DNA of 64,000 nt from Bacteroidaceae bacterium (GCA_017509605.1 JAFWPH010000012.1:62001-126000), one strand, 5' to 3'. Shown: positions 20,666 through 28,044, counted from the stretch's first letter. The notes: generated from the letters alone by a model not told the origin. Numbers and translations are program-made.

Positions 20666-21943
20666 ATGAACAGAAAACACAATTGGAAAGCGTTCGGCGC
20701 AGCATTGGCACTGATGCTCACAACCTTGCTTGGAACCTCATGCAACTCGGGCAATAGCAACTCGGGCAAAAACACTACAGACAATCTGAAAACTACTGAC
20801 ACCACAATCCAGGAACCGACCGAGATGACACAAGAGGAACTGGAAGGACTGGCGAAAGCACTGCCCAAGTATAATGTGGTCAGCAATTTCCACGAAGGAC
20901 TTGCCGTTGTATGCAACAGGGAAACCGACCTCTACGGCTTCATCGACAAAACAGGAAAAGAAGTCATCCCATGCCAGTATCGCTACATCTCATGCGATTT
21001 CAATGATGGTGTAGCTATCGTCACAAAAAACGATGACCAGGAAATCATCATCGACAAGACTGGCAAGGAGATAGCTCAGTACAACTACGGCTACCACCAA
21101 AGATTCAAAGAGGGGCTGTTAGCCTTTGCTGTGTCTAATGAGTCGGACATGGAAGGCTATATGGATACCAATGGCAAAGTGGTCATAGCTCCCACTTACG
21201 AAATGGGGTATTGCAACGGCCCTTTCGTCACTGACTTCAGTGAAGGACTGTGCAAACGAAATGACAAAGAAAACGACAAGTCTTTCTTCATTGACAAGAC
21301 TGGCAAGAAGGTCTTTGAGTGCGAAGGGGCTGCCGAAGACTTCCACGAAGGACTGGCAGCAGTGGTAAGAAACCTCGGAGACAGTGAAGACGACTTCACA
21401 CTACGCACTGGATTTGTAGATAAAAAAGGCACTGAAGTCATTCCTTTCATCTTCAAACACACTGGACAATTCAGCGAGGGCCTCTGCTGGGCGGAGACCG
21501 ACGACGCCATTGGATTCATCAACCGCGAAGGTAAGTTTGTGATTACCGGCGACTACAAGACCATCGTCTTGGAAGAAGGCATGGAATGCGGCGAAAGTCC
21601 ACTCTGCCCCACCTTCAGCGAAGGACTGGCATGGGTGTGCAACAAAGACGGCAAGTTCGGCTACATCGACAAGACGGGTAAGGTTGTCGTTCCCTTCCGC
21701 TATGAGCCATGGGTAGAAGATGATATGTTTCTTCAGGGACCTTGCTACGACTTCCACGGAGGTCTCGCACGTGTCTGGGACAAAAACACACAGAAATACG
21801 GATACATCGACAGAACGGGCAAGGAAGTGTTCCCCTGCCAATTCGACGAGGCTGAAGACATCAGCGAAGGCATCGCTGTCGTAGGAATTGACGCAAATTA
21901 CGGCTTCATTGACGCCAAAGGCAACTGCACACTCAAACGATAA
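20666..21943 (+). CDS. WG-repeat lipoprotein
   Basis: A 425-aa lipoprotein with lipobox near residues 22-25 (GTSC) and a Ser/Asn-rich linker, followed by about nine WG/KWG-type repeats of the form GFIDKTGKEVIP...FSEGLA. The repeats run from ~90 to the C-terminus and should form a beta-propeller-like or solenoid structure on the cell surface or in the periplasm. WG repeats are common in Bacteroidetes and have no known catalytic role, so a binding or scaffolding function is inferred only. Confidence 0.85.
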   Translation: MNRKHNWKAFGAALALMLTTLLGTSCNSGNSNSGKNTTDNLKTTDTTIQEPTEMTQEELEGLAKALPKYNVVSNFHEGLAVVCNRETDLYGFIDKTGKEVIPCQYRYISCDFNDGVAIVTKNDDQEIIIDKTGKEIAQYNYGYHQRFKEGLLAFAVSNESDMEGYMDTNGKVVIAPTYEMGYCNGPFVTDFSEGLCKRNDKENDKSFFIDKTGKKVFECEGAAEDFHEGLAAVVRNLGDSEDDFTLRTGFVDKKGTEVIPFIFKHTGQFSEGLCWAETDDAIGFINREGKFVITGDYKTIVLEEGMECGESPLCPTFSEGLAWVCNKDGKFGYIDKTGKVVVPFRYEPWVEDDMFLQGPCYDFHGGLARVWDKNTQKYGYIDRTGKEVFPCQFDEAEDISEGIAVVGIDANYGFIDAKGNCTLKR

Positions 21944-22014
21944 ATATTGAACATTGAACATTGGCTTCGCCTAAAACGTTATCGCTCAGCAAGCTAAAGC
22001 CTAGAGCCTAAAGC

Positions 22015-24069
22015 CTAAGGCCTAGAAAAACGCAACGCTCGCATAGCGTTGAGCACTGCCAGAACCGTGACACCTACATCAGCGAACACGGCCATCCACA
22101 TTGTGGCTAAACCGAAGGCGGCCAACACCAACACGGCAACTTTCACGCCTATAGCAAAGGCGACATTCTGACGGGCAATGCGGATGGTACGTCGGGCAAT
22201 ACGGATGGCTGTGGCCAGTTTCGTGGGCTGGTCATCCATCAGCACGACATCGGCTGCCTCAATAGCGGCATCTGAACCCAGTCCGCCCATCGCGATTCCC
22301 ACATCAGCACGGGCCAGCACTGGCGCGTCATTGATGCCATCGCCCACAAAAGCGAGGGCTCCATGTCCTGCCGTTTTACCACTTGTGATTTCCTGTCCGC
22401 CTGCCGTTTCATGCAACAACCGCTCTACCTGATCAACCTTATCAGCAGGTAGCAACTCTGCATGGAACTCATCCAAATGCAACTCCTTTGCAACAGCCGC
22501 CGCCACCTCATGACGGTCGCCTGTGAGCATCACCGCTCTGCTGACTCCCAACTCCTTCAACTGACGAATCGCATCGGCACTGTCGGCTTTCACACTGTCG
22601 CTGATAACGATATGGCCAGCATAATCACCACCGATGGACACATGGATGACCGTGCCGACATCACCGTGAGGACAGTCGGGCGTCTGGATCCCTTTCAACG
22701 CCATCATCTTCTGATTGCCAACACACACTTCCACTCCTTCCACTCTGGCACGGATACCGTGACCCGCTATTTCCTCTATGTCTGTAACGGAACAACCATC
22801 AGTGGCCTCATCAGGATAAGCATCACGAAGGGCAACACTGATTGGATGGGTGGAGAAATGCTCCACATGAGCCGCCAAGTGCAACAGATGACGGGCATCA
22901 TAGCTCTCGGGGTGGACTGCGGTGACAGCAAACTGTCCGTGAGTCAGCGTTCCAGTCTTGTCAAACACCACCGTCTGAACCCTTGACAGCACATCCAAAT
23001 AGTTGGAACCCTTAACCAGAATACCTTTGCGAGAAGCGCCACCTATTCCACCAAAGAATGTCAGGGGAACGGAGATAACCAGCGCACAAGGACATGAAAC
23101 AACCAAGAAGATAAGAGCACGGTGAATCCACGTGGTCCAACCACCCACAAACAGCGGAGGAAGCACAGCCAAGGCAAGTGCGGCGAAAACCACAATGGGG
23201 GTATAGACGCGGGCAAAACGAGCGATGAACGTCTCGCTCTCTGACTTGTGCTCACCAGCATTCTCCACCAGATTGATAATCTTCGAGACAGTGCTCTCAC
23301 CATAGTTCTTGGAGGTGCGGACACGCACAAGGCCTGCAAGGTTGACACAACCAGAAATCACCTCGTCACCGACCGACACATCACGAGGCGCGCTCTCGCC
23401 CGTCAAAGCAACGGTGTTAAGGCTCGTGGTCCCTTCGATGACCACACCGTCAAGAGGAACACGCTCGCCCGGACGAATGACAATGGTCTCACCCACCTGC
23501 ACTGCATCAGGACTCACACTGAACACCTGACCTTCACGCTCCACATTGGCAGTGTCGGGACGGATCTGCATCAGATGAGCTATGCTCTTGCGACTCTGAC
23601 CCTCGGCATAACCCTCAAACAGTTCCCCAACCTGGAAGAAGAGCATAACAAAAACGGCCTCGGCAAACTCGGTTTCTGCTCCAGGCATGAAACCGATAGC
23701 CAAGGCCCCAAGAGTAGCCACAGACATCAAAAGATGCTCATTGAAGGCATCACCATGCACCAAACCCTCAACAGCTTCATGCAACGTCTCGTGGCCGATA
23801 AGCAGATAGGGAACGAGATAGATGAGCAACAACTGCCAAACGGGAAGCGACCAGCGGTGTTCAATAAACGCAGCAGCGCCTAAAAGCAATGCTGTCAACA
23901 CAATCAGCAGCAACTGCTTCTTCAGACCGCCGTGCTCATGATGGTGGTGCTCGTGGTGGTGCTCGTGATGATCCTCATGGTGATGCTCATGGTGATCCTC
24001 ATGGTGATGCTCATGATGTTCGTGTGAGCAACAATCCTTGTCGTGATGATGATGATGTTCGTGTGCCAT
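22015..24069 (-). CDS. zntA: Zn/Cd/Pb-type P1B ATPase with His-rich N-terminus
   Basis: A heavy-metal exporting P-type ATPase of 684 aa. The N-terminus (~residues 3-47) is almost entirely His, Glu and Asp in imperfect HHEDHHEH repeats, replacing the usual CxxC metal-binding domain. Core motifs: TGES in the actuator domain, the membrane metal site SCPCALVIS, phosphorylation site DKTGTLTHG, MLTGDR, and the hinge GDGINDAP. The last helices contain the Lys and Asp (FADVGVTVLAVLNAMRAL) typical of the Zn/Cd subgroup (P1B-2). It probably exports Zn2+ and similar ions. A palindromic operator candidate sits at its promoter. Confidence 0.92.
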   Translation of the reverse strand: MAHEHHHHHDKDCCSHEHHEHHHEDHHEHHHEDHHEHHHEHHHHEHGGLKKQLLLIVLTALLLGAAAFIEHRWSLPVWQLLLIYLVPYLLIGHETLHEAVEGLVHGDAFNEHLLMSVATLGALAIGFMPGAETEFAEAVFVMLFFQVGELFEGYAEGQSRKSIAHLMQIRPDTANVEREGQVFSVSPDAVQVGETIVIRPGERVPLDGVVIEGTTSLNTVALTGESAPRDVSVGDEVISGCVNLAGLVRVRTSKNYGESTVSKIINLVENAGEHKSESETFIARFARVYTPIVVFAALALAVLPPLFVGGWTTWIHRALIFLVVSCPCALVISVPLTFFGGIGGASRKGILVKGSNYLDVLSRVQTVVFDKTGTLTHGQFAVTAVHPESYDARHLLHLAAHVEHFSTHPISVALRDAYPDEATDGCSVTDIEEIAGHGIRARVEGVEVCVGNQKMMALKGIQTPDCPHGDVGTVIHVSIGGDYAGHIVISDSVKADSADAIRQLKELGVSRAVMLTGDRHEVAAAVAKELHLDEFHAELLPADKVDQVERLLHETAGGQEITSGKTAGHGALAFVGDGINDAPVLARADVGIAMGGLGSDAAIEAADVVLMDDQPTKLATAIRIARRTIRIARQNVAFAIGVKVAVLVLAAFGLATMWMAVFADVGVTVLAVLNAMRALRFSRP

Positions 24070-24098
24070 TGTCTAACCTTTGTTTTTGATTTACGCTG

Positions 24099-24106
24099 CA
24101 AAGGTA
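24099..24106 (-). promoter_or_regulatory. -7 element (TACCTTTG) of the metal ATPase gene
   Basis: Minus-strand TACCTTTG matches TAnnTTTG and lies 30 bases before the start codon. Confidence 0.55.
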
Positions 24107-24118
24107 CGACATCTTTCA

Positions 24119-24133
24119 TGCAACTCAGTTGCA
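24119..24133. promoter_or_regulatory. Palindromic operator candidate TGCAACT-C-AGTTGCA
   Basis: A perfect 7-bp inverted repeat around one central base covers the expected -33 region of the ATPase promoter. Inferred binding site of a metal-responsive regulator; none is encoded nearby. Confidence 0.5.
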
Positions 24134-24194
24134 AAGTGGCATCACAACAAGCTAATCCACAAGTCTCCAACAATACCCTAACTCGTAGGCAGCA

Positions 24195-25355
24195 CTACTT
24201 GAAGATTTTCTGTGCAAAGAGTGTGAGGTAGATGCGCCAGTTGCGCCAGATATGGCCACCGTCGTTCTCGTAGTACTCGTAGGGATAACCCTTCTCATCA
24301 AGGTATTGACGCAGTTGGCTGTTCATCTGCATCAGGAAGTCTTCCTTACCAATGGCTATCCAATAGAGTTTCGGCTTGGAGGCGAAGAGACGAGCCATCT
24401 GCTCCTCGAATTTCGGGTCATCGCGCTGCATGCGGGCAGCCGCTGACTGCAGGCCATAGTAATCGAACACCTCAGGATAGAGACGAGAGATGCCGAAAGT
24501 ATGGCCACCACCCATGGAGAGACCTGTCACAGCACGTGCCTGACGCTTGGCGATGGTTTTGTAGTGGCTATCGACAAAGCGCACGATGTCCATGAAACTC
24601 TCCTCCATCGATGCTTTGGCACCACGCTGGTTGAAGGCGTTGCCATCAGGGGTGTACATGCCCTCATGCCACCATCCTGGAGCGGCGTTGCAGGTGGGGT
24701 TGCCATTAGGCATCACCACAATCATCGGAACGGCCTTGCCCTCGGCAATCAGGTTGTCCATGATCTGCGACGTTCGGCCCAAGTCACCCCATGCCGTTTC
24801 ATCACCGCCATGTCCGTGCAGCAGATACATCACGGGGAAGCGCTTCTTGCCATCGTATGTAGGCGGCAGATAGACGGTCATGCGACGCTGCTGGCCAAGT
24901 GTCGGACTGTCGTACCACACACGGGAAAGGGTTCCATGTGGAACATTGTTCACCTGATAGAGATGCCCCTTGTCGTCTGTGCCTTTCGACATGATGAAGA
25001 TGTTGCTCAGGGTTGAGATATCGCGGTTCACATAACTGTTGGCCGGGTCGATGAACCGCTGACCGTCAACAGACAGACTGTAGGAGTAAAGCTCAGGGGC
25101 GAGCGGGCCGGTGGTCACTGTCCACACACCGTTCTCTTGCTTCGTCATGGGCAGGTTTTGCGAGCGGATCTCCTCAAAGTCACCACGTACACTCACCTGC
25201 TGGGCTGCCGGGTCATAGAAGTTGAAAGTCACTGTACCGTCGGCATTCACTACGGGCGAACTCACGCGTGGACGCTGGCCCAAGGCCTGCTGTCCGAAAC
25301 TGCTGATGGCCAAGCAACAGCAGCAAAACAAAGTCATTAATCGTTTCATTATCAT
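24195..25355 (-). CDS. CE1-type esterase with N-terminal E-set domain
   Basis: A 386-aa exported esterase. A signal peptide (~1-21) is followed by an N-terminal immunoglobulin-like E-set/CBM48-type domain (~30-115) and an alpha/beta hydrolase of the esterase D / CE1 type. The nucleophile elbow is GLSMGGGHTFG, the oxyanion region is YLLHGHGG, and the catalytic His lies in DGGHIWRNW near the end. Known relatives remove feruloyl or acetyl groups from xylan; the substrate here is unproven. In-frame ATGs at 25355 and 25349 both fit. A strong promoter lies just upstream. Confidence 0.85.
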   Translation of the reverse strand: MIMKRLMTLFCCCCLAISSFGQQALGQRPRVSSPVVNADGTVTFNFYDPAAQQVSVRGDFEEIRSQNLPMTKQENGVWTVTTGPLAPELYSYSLSVDGQRFIDPANSYVNRDISTLSNIFIMSKGTDDKGHLYQVNNVPHGTLSRVWYDSPTLGQQRRMTVYLPPTYDGKKRFPVMYLLHGHGGDETAWGDLGRTSQIMDNLIAEGKAVPMIVVMPNGNPTCNAAPGWWHEGMYTPDGNAFNQRGAKASMEESFMDIVRFVDSHYKTIAKRQARAVTGLSMGGGHTFGISRLYPEVFDYYGLQSAAARMQRDDPKFEEQMARLFASKPKLYWIAIGKEDFLMQMNSQLRQYLDEKGYPYEYYENDGGHIWRNWRIYLTLFAQKIFK

Positions 25356-25390
25356 TTAGGTAGTTAAGTTATAAAATTTGTTTTTCATCG

Positions 25391-25422
25391 CAAAGGTAAT
25401 CATTGTTCACCGTATCAACAAA
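25391..25422 (-). promoter_or_regulatory. Bacteroidetes-type promoter of the esterase gene
   Basis: On the minus strand TTTG (25419-25422), 20 bases, TACCTTTG (25391-25398): a full consensus match with a leader of about 30 nt. Confidence 0.65.
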
Positions 25423-25570
25423 AATAAGAGAAACAAATGACGGACATGATGCAAATTTGGCGACAAACTAAGAATGGCGTCCTTTTTCATTTCTGAAGAA
25501 AAAACGCCAAACTTCATTATTTAGACGGAGGCCCCGTATCTATGGTATTAAACGGGATTTGTATGCATCC

Positions 25571-27094
25571 CTAAAGACTAATCTTATTGATTTCGCCCAG
25601 AGCGTCCTCGCTCTTATCGATGGCAGAGAGGACATCGAAGACACGGTCGCTCCAACCTGCGATGAGATACACATCGGGTTCTACGATGCGCAGAGGGAGC
25701 TGTCCGTAGCCAGCGAGGTCGAAGAGATAGAGCTTGGCATCGGGCACCATCTGCTTGTAGCGGTGCCAGGAGTTCTCAAAGGTCTTATCACGCCCCGTGC
25801 TGTCCCACATCTGCATATCGGTGAACATCATCACCTTGTCCATCTCCTTCTTCTGGCTGATGAGCCAGTCGATGACCTTATAACCATTAGTGCTGAAACC
25901 TACGGTGTTAGCCAGCCTCTCCAACTGGCGGGTAGCCATCAGGATGTTGTCGTTGGGCATATTCACCACTCTCCAGGTGTCGCCAAATATTCCAGCTACG
26001 ACCTGCTTGCAGCGGTTGCGGAGCAACATCGACAGCAAGAGACCTATATCAAAGTGACGAACAGTGCTCTTCAGGCTTATAGATGACCACATTGAACCGC
26101 TGACATCGGAAGCCAGCAAGACGCGTGTGTTCTCGTCGAAGCCTTCAATGTTGCTTGCAGAGGCCTTGACGGCGGCCTCCAAGGCATTCATCAGTGTTGC
26201 GGTGTGGCCGGAATCCACCTTCTCAATCTCGCGGTAGGCAGACAGATAGCGGAAGGGCAACTGCTTGGACTTCGCCACCTGCTGGGCATCAGCAAGGCGG
26301 TTGGCCACCTTCTGCATCTCGAGGAGGGAGATATCGGCCTGGAGCATATTTCGCAGGTTGCGCATCAGAGCCATATAACCCATCTTGCCGCTGTTCACCA
26401 GCTCTTCCCACTTCTGGCGGAAAGCCTCTCTCTTCAGCTCGTCGGAGTCGAACTGCTGCTGACCGAGTGCAGAGAGTTCTGTTTCCCAAGTATAAGGAGT
26501 CTCCAACTGGCCGTTCGCAATCTTGTCGAAAAGCGCCTGCTGCTCTTCGTCCTTGGCCTTGGGGTGAACGAGGAACAATGCGTCGCGGAGCTTCACCTCG
26601 AGATTATCGCGGTCGTACTTGGCGAACTGGTATTCGTCAAATCGGTTGAATGCACGCTGCAAACCGTTCTGAATCTGGCGCGACAACTTGCCCAGCTTCT
26701 TGCGTGGGTCGGTGGAAGGGTTGCGCCACTGGTAGCACATCAGCAACTCCATAATCTCGTCGGCACGAAGCACTGTCTTCTCCACGGCACGGGCCACAAG
26801 GTCGTCGCCATTGTGTACCTTTGCCAGTTCAACCAGGAGGAGCAGTGGAACGCTGCGGAGATTCATCACTGTGCGTGTATATACTGCGAGACGTGCCACA
26901 AACTCTGGAGACACCTTCTTGACAAGCTTTGCAATACGGTTGGTACGCTCGTCCTGCTTCTCGTAGAAAGTATCGCTGAGCGATGCAGTCACTACGGCAG
27001 AGTAGAGTTCCAACTCAGGGGTCATCGCGTAAGCGTTGGCGCCCTCGTAGTTCTTCTCGGTATTCTGTTCTCTCAACATAGAATTGTACTTCAT
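25571..27094 (-). CDS. TROVE domain protein, bacterial Ro60 (Rsr) family
   Basis: A 507-aa Ro60-type RNA-binding protein. The TROVE helical-repeat domain (~15-315) begins with YAMTPELELYSAVV and includes the pattern of paired helices around LRSVPLLLLVELAK. A von Willebrand A domain (~320-500) has the MIDAS motif DVSGSMWSS (Asp330, Ser332, Ser334). Known: Ro60 forms a ring that binds misfolded RNAs in its cavity and Y RNAs on its surface; in bacteria it can tether a Y RNA to an exonuclease. Here the gene follows, on the same strand, about 0.7 kb of tRNA-like sequence that could supply its Y RNAs. The divergent genes encode RNA-end processing enzymes. No signal peptide; cytoplasmic. Confidence 0.93.
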   Translation of the reverse strand: MKYNSMLREQNTEKNYEGANAYAMTPELELYSAVVTASLSDTFYEKQDERTNRIAKLVKKVSPEFVARLAVYTRTVMNLRSVPLLLLVELAKVHNGDDLVARAVEKTVLRADEIMELLMCYQWRNPSTDPRKKLGKLSRQIQNGLQRAFNRFDEYQFAKYDRDNLEVKLRDALFLVHPKAKDEEQQALFDKIANGQLETPYTWETELSALGQQQFDSDELKREAFRQKWEELVNSGKMGYMALMRNLRNMLQADISLLEMQKVANRLADAQQVAKSKQLPFRYLSAYREIEKVDSGHTATLMNALEAAVKASASNIEGFDENTRVLLASDVSGSMWSSISLKSTVRHFDIGLLLSMLLRNRCKQVVAGIFGDTWRVVNMPNDNILMATRQLERLANTVGFSTNGYKVIDWLISQKKEMDKVMMFTDMQMWDSTGRDKTFENSWHRYKQMVPDAKLYLFDLAGYGQLPLRIVEPDVYLIAGWSDRVFDVLSAIDKSEDALGEINKISL

Positions 27095-27159
27095 TTTCGT
27101 TACTTGTTAAATTAATTAGTTATTCATCATGTACATAAAAGGAAACGGTGCGACAGGCA

Positions 27160-27230
27160 TAGAGAGTCATGAATCCCTCGATTATCAGTCGAGTGCTTTC
27201 TGACGTAGCTAATGAAGTATCTCTCTACTA
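27160..27230 (-). ncRNA. Ile(GAT)-like tRNA remnant (module 5)
   Basis: An exact anticodon arm, CTCGA-CTGATAA-TCGAG (27177-27193, anticodon GAT), with a short D-arm-like GCT/AGC hairpin before it and an acceptor-like TAGAGAG/CTCTCTA stem. A normal T-arm is missing. Confidence 0.5.
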
Positions 27231-27235
27231 CGGCA
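27213..27235 (-). repeat. Y-RNA-like motif copy 5 (nearest the Ro60 gene)
   Basis: TGCCGTAG, spacer, TACTTCA; the only copy ending in A. Part of its spacer (CTCTCTA on the plus strand, 27221-27227) can pair with 27160-27166, forming a 7-bp acceptor-like stem around the Ile-like module. Confidence 0.65.
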
Positions 27236-27332
27236 ACCGTTTTTGGTAAGCAGAAGCGACAGGCGGGCAACAGGCGGGAGTCTCGCAAAGATTTTTGAGA
27301 AAAACCAGTAAAAACCCTCCCTCATGGTGGAG

Positions 27333-27356
27333 CGAAGTATCTGTCATCCTACGGCA
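27333..27356 (-). repeat. Y-RNA-like motif copy 4
   Basis: TGCCGTAG, 9-base spacer, TACTTCG. Followed on the minus strand by a short CTCC/GGAG stem and GGGTTTTT (27310-27330), which could act as a weak terminator or attenuator before the Ro60 gene. Confidence 0.65.
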
Positions 27357-27371
27357 TTCTGCGTTTTTTTG

Positions 27372-27444
27372 TTGCGGGGGCAGGACTCGAACCTGCGTCC
27401 TCAAGCTTATGAAACTTGCAAGCTACCAACTGCTCCACTCCGCT
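27372..27444 (-). ncRNA. Initiator-Met(CAT)-like tRNA mimic inside the array
   Basis: A 73-nt sequence in normal tRNA order: acceptor, D-arm GAGC-AGTTGGTA-GCTT, anticodon arm CAAGT-TTCATAA-GCTTG (anticodon CAT), T-arm GCAGG-TTCGAGT-CCTGC. Position 1 does not pair with 72, as in bacterial initiators. However, the three G-C pairs of an initiator anticodon stem are absent, acceptor pair 6-67 is A x C, and the 3' end reads ACA rather than CCA. It may be scored as a tRNA by software, but it looks like a mimic derived from tRNA-fMet. Confidence 0.6.
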
Positions 27445-27481
27445 GTATGAAGCAAGGCTACTAGCGAAAAGACACAGTCAT

Positions 27482-27533
27482 TGCTCTGCCCACTGAGCTA
27501 CATGGACGAATCCACGGCTGGATTTGAACCAGC
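27482..27533 (-). ncRNA. Circularly permuted tRNA-like module with UUCG-capped acceptor stem (module 3)
   Basis: Minus-strand order: T-arm (GCTGG/CCAGC with TTCAAAT loop), acceptor 3' strand CGTGGAT, then TC, then acceptor 5' strand GTCCATG, T8-A9, and a canonical D-arm (GCTC/GAGC). The seven acceptor pairs close on a UUCG loop, so the normal 5' and 3' ends of a tRNA are joined and there is no CCA end to charge. An anticodon-arm-like segment (CTCTTAA loop, 27535-27551) precedes the T-arm. Confidence 0.7.
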
Positions 27534-27551
27534 GACCCCTGGCTTAAGAGG

Positions 27552-27574
27552 CGAAGTAAGTCTTATCTACGGCA
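27552..27574 (-). repeat. Y-RNA-like motif copy 3
   Basis: TGCCGTAG, 8-base spacer, TACTTCG. The spacer bases ATAAGA pair with TCTTAT just upstream, giving a hairpin with the conserved GCCGTAG in its loop. Confidence 0.65.
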
Positions 27575-27620
27575 CTTGCTTATAAGATGTGAGGCGACAA
27601 GCGGTGAGGGTTCTAAACTA

Positions 27621-27682
27621 CACCAGCGAACTGGTGGCAGGAATCGAACCTGCACTTTCGAATCTGCTATCCGACGTTCAAC
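27621..27682 (-). ncRNA. tRNA-like module with UUCG-capped acceptor stem (module 2)
   Basis: Minus-strand order: a D-arm-like hairpin (27666-27682), a short TTCG-containing segment where the anticodon arm would be, a perfect T-arm GCAGG/CCTGC with TTCGATT loop (27637-27653), then CACCAG-TTCG-CTGGTG (27621-27636). The joined acceptor cannot be aminoacylated. Confidence 0.65.
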
Positions 27683-27687
27683 CATTA

Positions 27688-27710
27688 CGAAGTATTCCTC
27701 TCCTACGGCA
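27688..27710 (-). repeat. Y-RNA-like motif copy 2
   Basis: TGCCGTAG, 8-base spacer, TACTTCG; preceded on the minus strand by a CACCTTTTT/AAAAAAGTG hairpin. Confidence 0.65.
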
Positions 27711-27819
27711 CTCACTTTTTTATTAAAAAGGTGGGGTGCAACGGTCGAAAGCGGACTTTTGGGAAAACCCAACGTTGGTTATCAGGAACTGAATCCTGCA
27801 CCTTCTACGGTTTATCAAA

Positions 27820-27842
27820 CGAAGTAACCCCTCACTACGGCA
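27820..27842 (-). repeat. Y-RNA-like motif copy 1 (start of the array)
   Basis: TGCCGTAG, 8-base spacer, TACTTCG. Spacer bases GGGGT can pair with ACCCC near the end of the module (about 27733-27737). Confidence 0.65.
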
Positions 27843-27863
27843 ACCACACCTAAATTATACATC

Positions 27864-28044
27864 TTTCGGAAGTAAAAATGGAAATAGAAATGGAAGTAAA
27901 CTCGCTACGCTCTTGGGAGTTATGTGCTTTGCACAGGACGATAGCATTTAATTGCTGTAGTATTGTCCAGCACGAAAGTGCTTAACTTCCAGCCAGCACT
28001 GCTGGCTTAACTCCCTATTTAACTTCATTTTATAACTTCCGAAA
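27864..28044. other. Multi-hairpin element closed by a 10-bp inverted repeat
   Basis: TTTCGGAAGT (27864-27873) and ACTTCCGAAA (28035-28044) are perfectly complementary. Inside lie GGAAGT/ACTTCC (27892 and 27985), AACTC/GAGTT, TGTGC-TTT-GCACA, a GGAC/GTCC stem around AGCA/TGCT, AGCAC-GAAA-GTGCT and AGCCAG/CTGGCT. It would be in the leader of the array transcript. It could be a structured RNA or a dispersed intergenic repeat of this genus. Confidence 0.5.

Larger units (their letters stand above)
27095..27842 (-). ncRNA. Array of tRNA-like / Y-RNA-like modules upstream of the Ro60 gene
   Basis: Read on the minus strand, this is a chain of tRNA-derived modules with no protein gene. Five copies of TGCCGTAG-N8/9-TACTTC(G) recur at 120, 219, 136 and 132 bp intervals. 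Between them lie T-arms (27637-27653, 27517-27533, a weaker one at 27783-27798), acceptor stems closed by UUCG (27621-27636, 27501-27516), a canonical D-arm (27482-27500), an initiator-Met-like unit and an Ile-like anticodon arm. Known: bacterial YrlA-type Y RNAs join a Ro60-binding part to a tRNA-mimicking part. Inference: one long transcript, or several processed Y RNAs, co-expressed with the Ro60 gene. Confidence 0.75.

Noticed and set aside
23922-24173. Open frames opposite the His-rich tail of the metal ATPase
   Set aside because: They are shadows created by CAT/ATG-rich repeats; the ATPase frame has all P-type motifs.
27372-27444. Calling this a functional tRNA-Met gene
   Set aside because: Weak anticodon stem, an A x C acceptor mismatch, a non-CCA 3' end and its place among other tRNA mimics argue for a mimic.
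27095-27842. A degenerate ordinary tRNA gene cluster
   Set aside because: Joined acceptor strands with UUCG loops and five copies of a shared motif at regular spacing are not expected from decayed tRNA genes.
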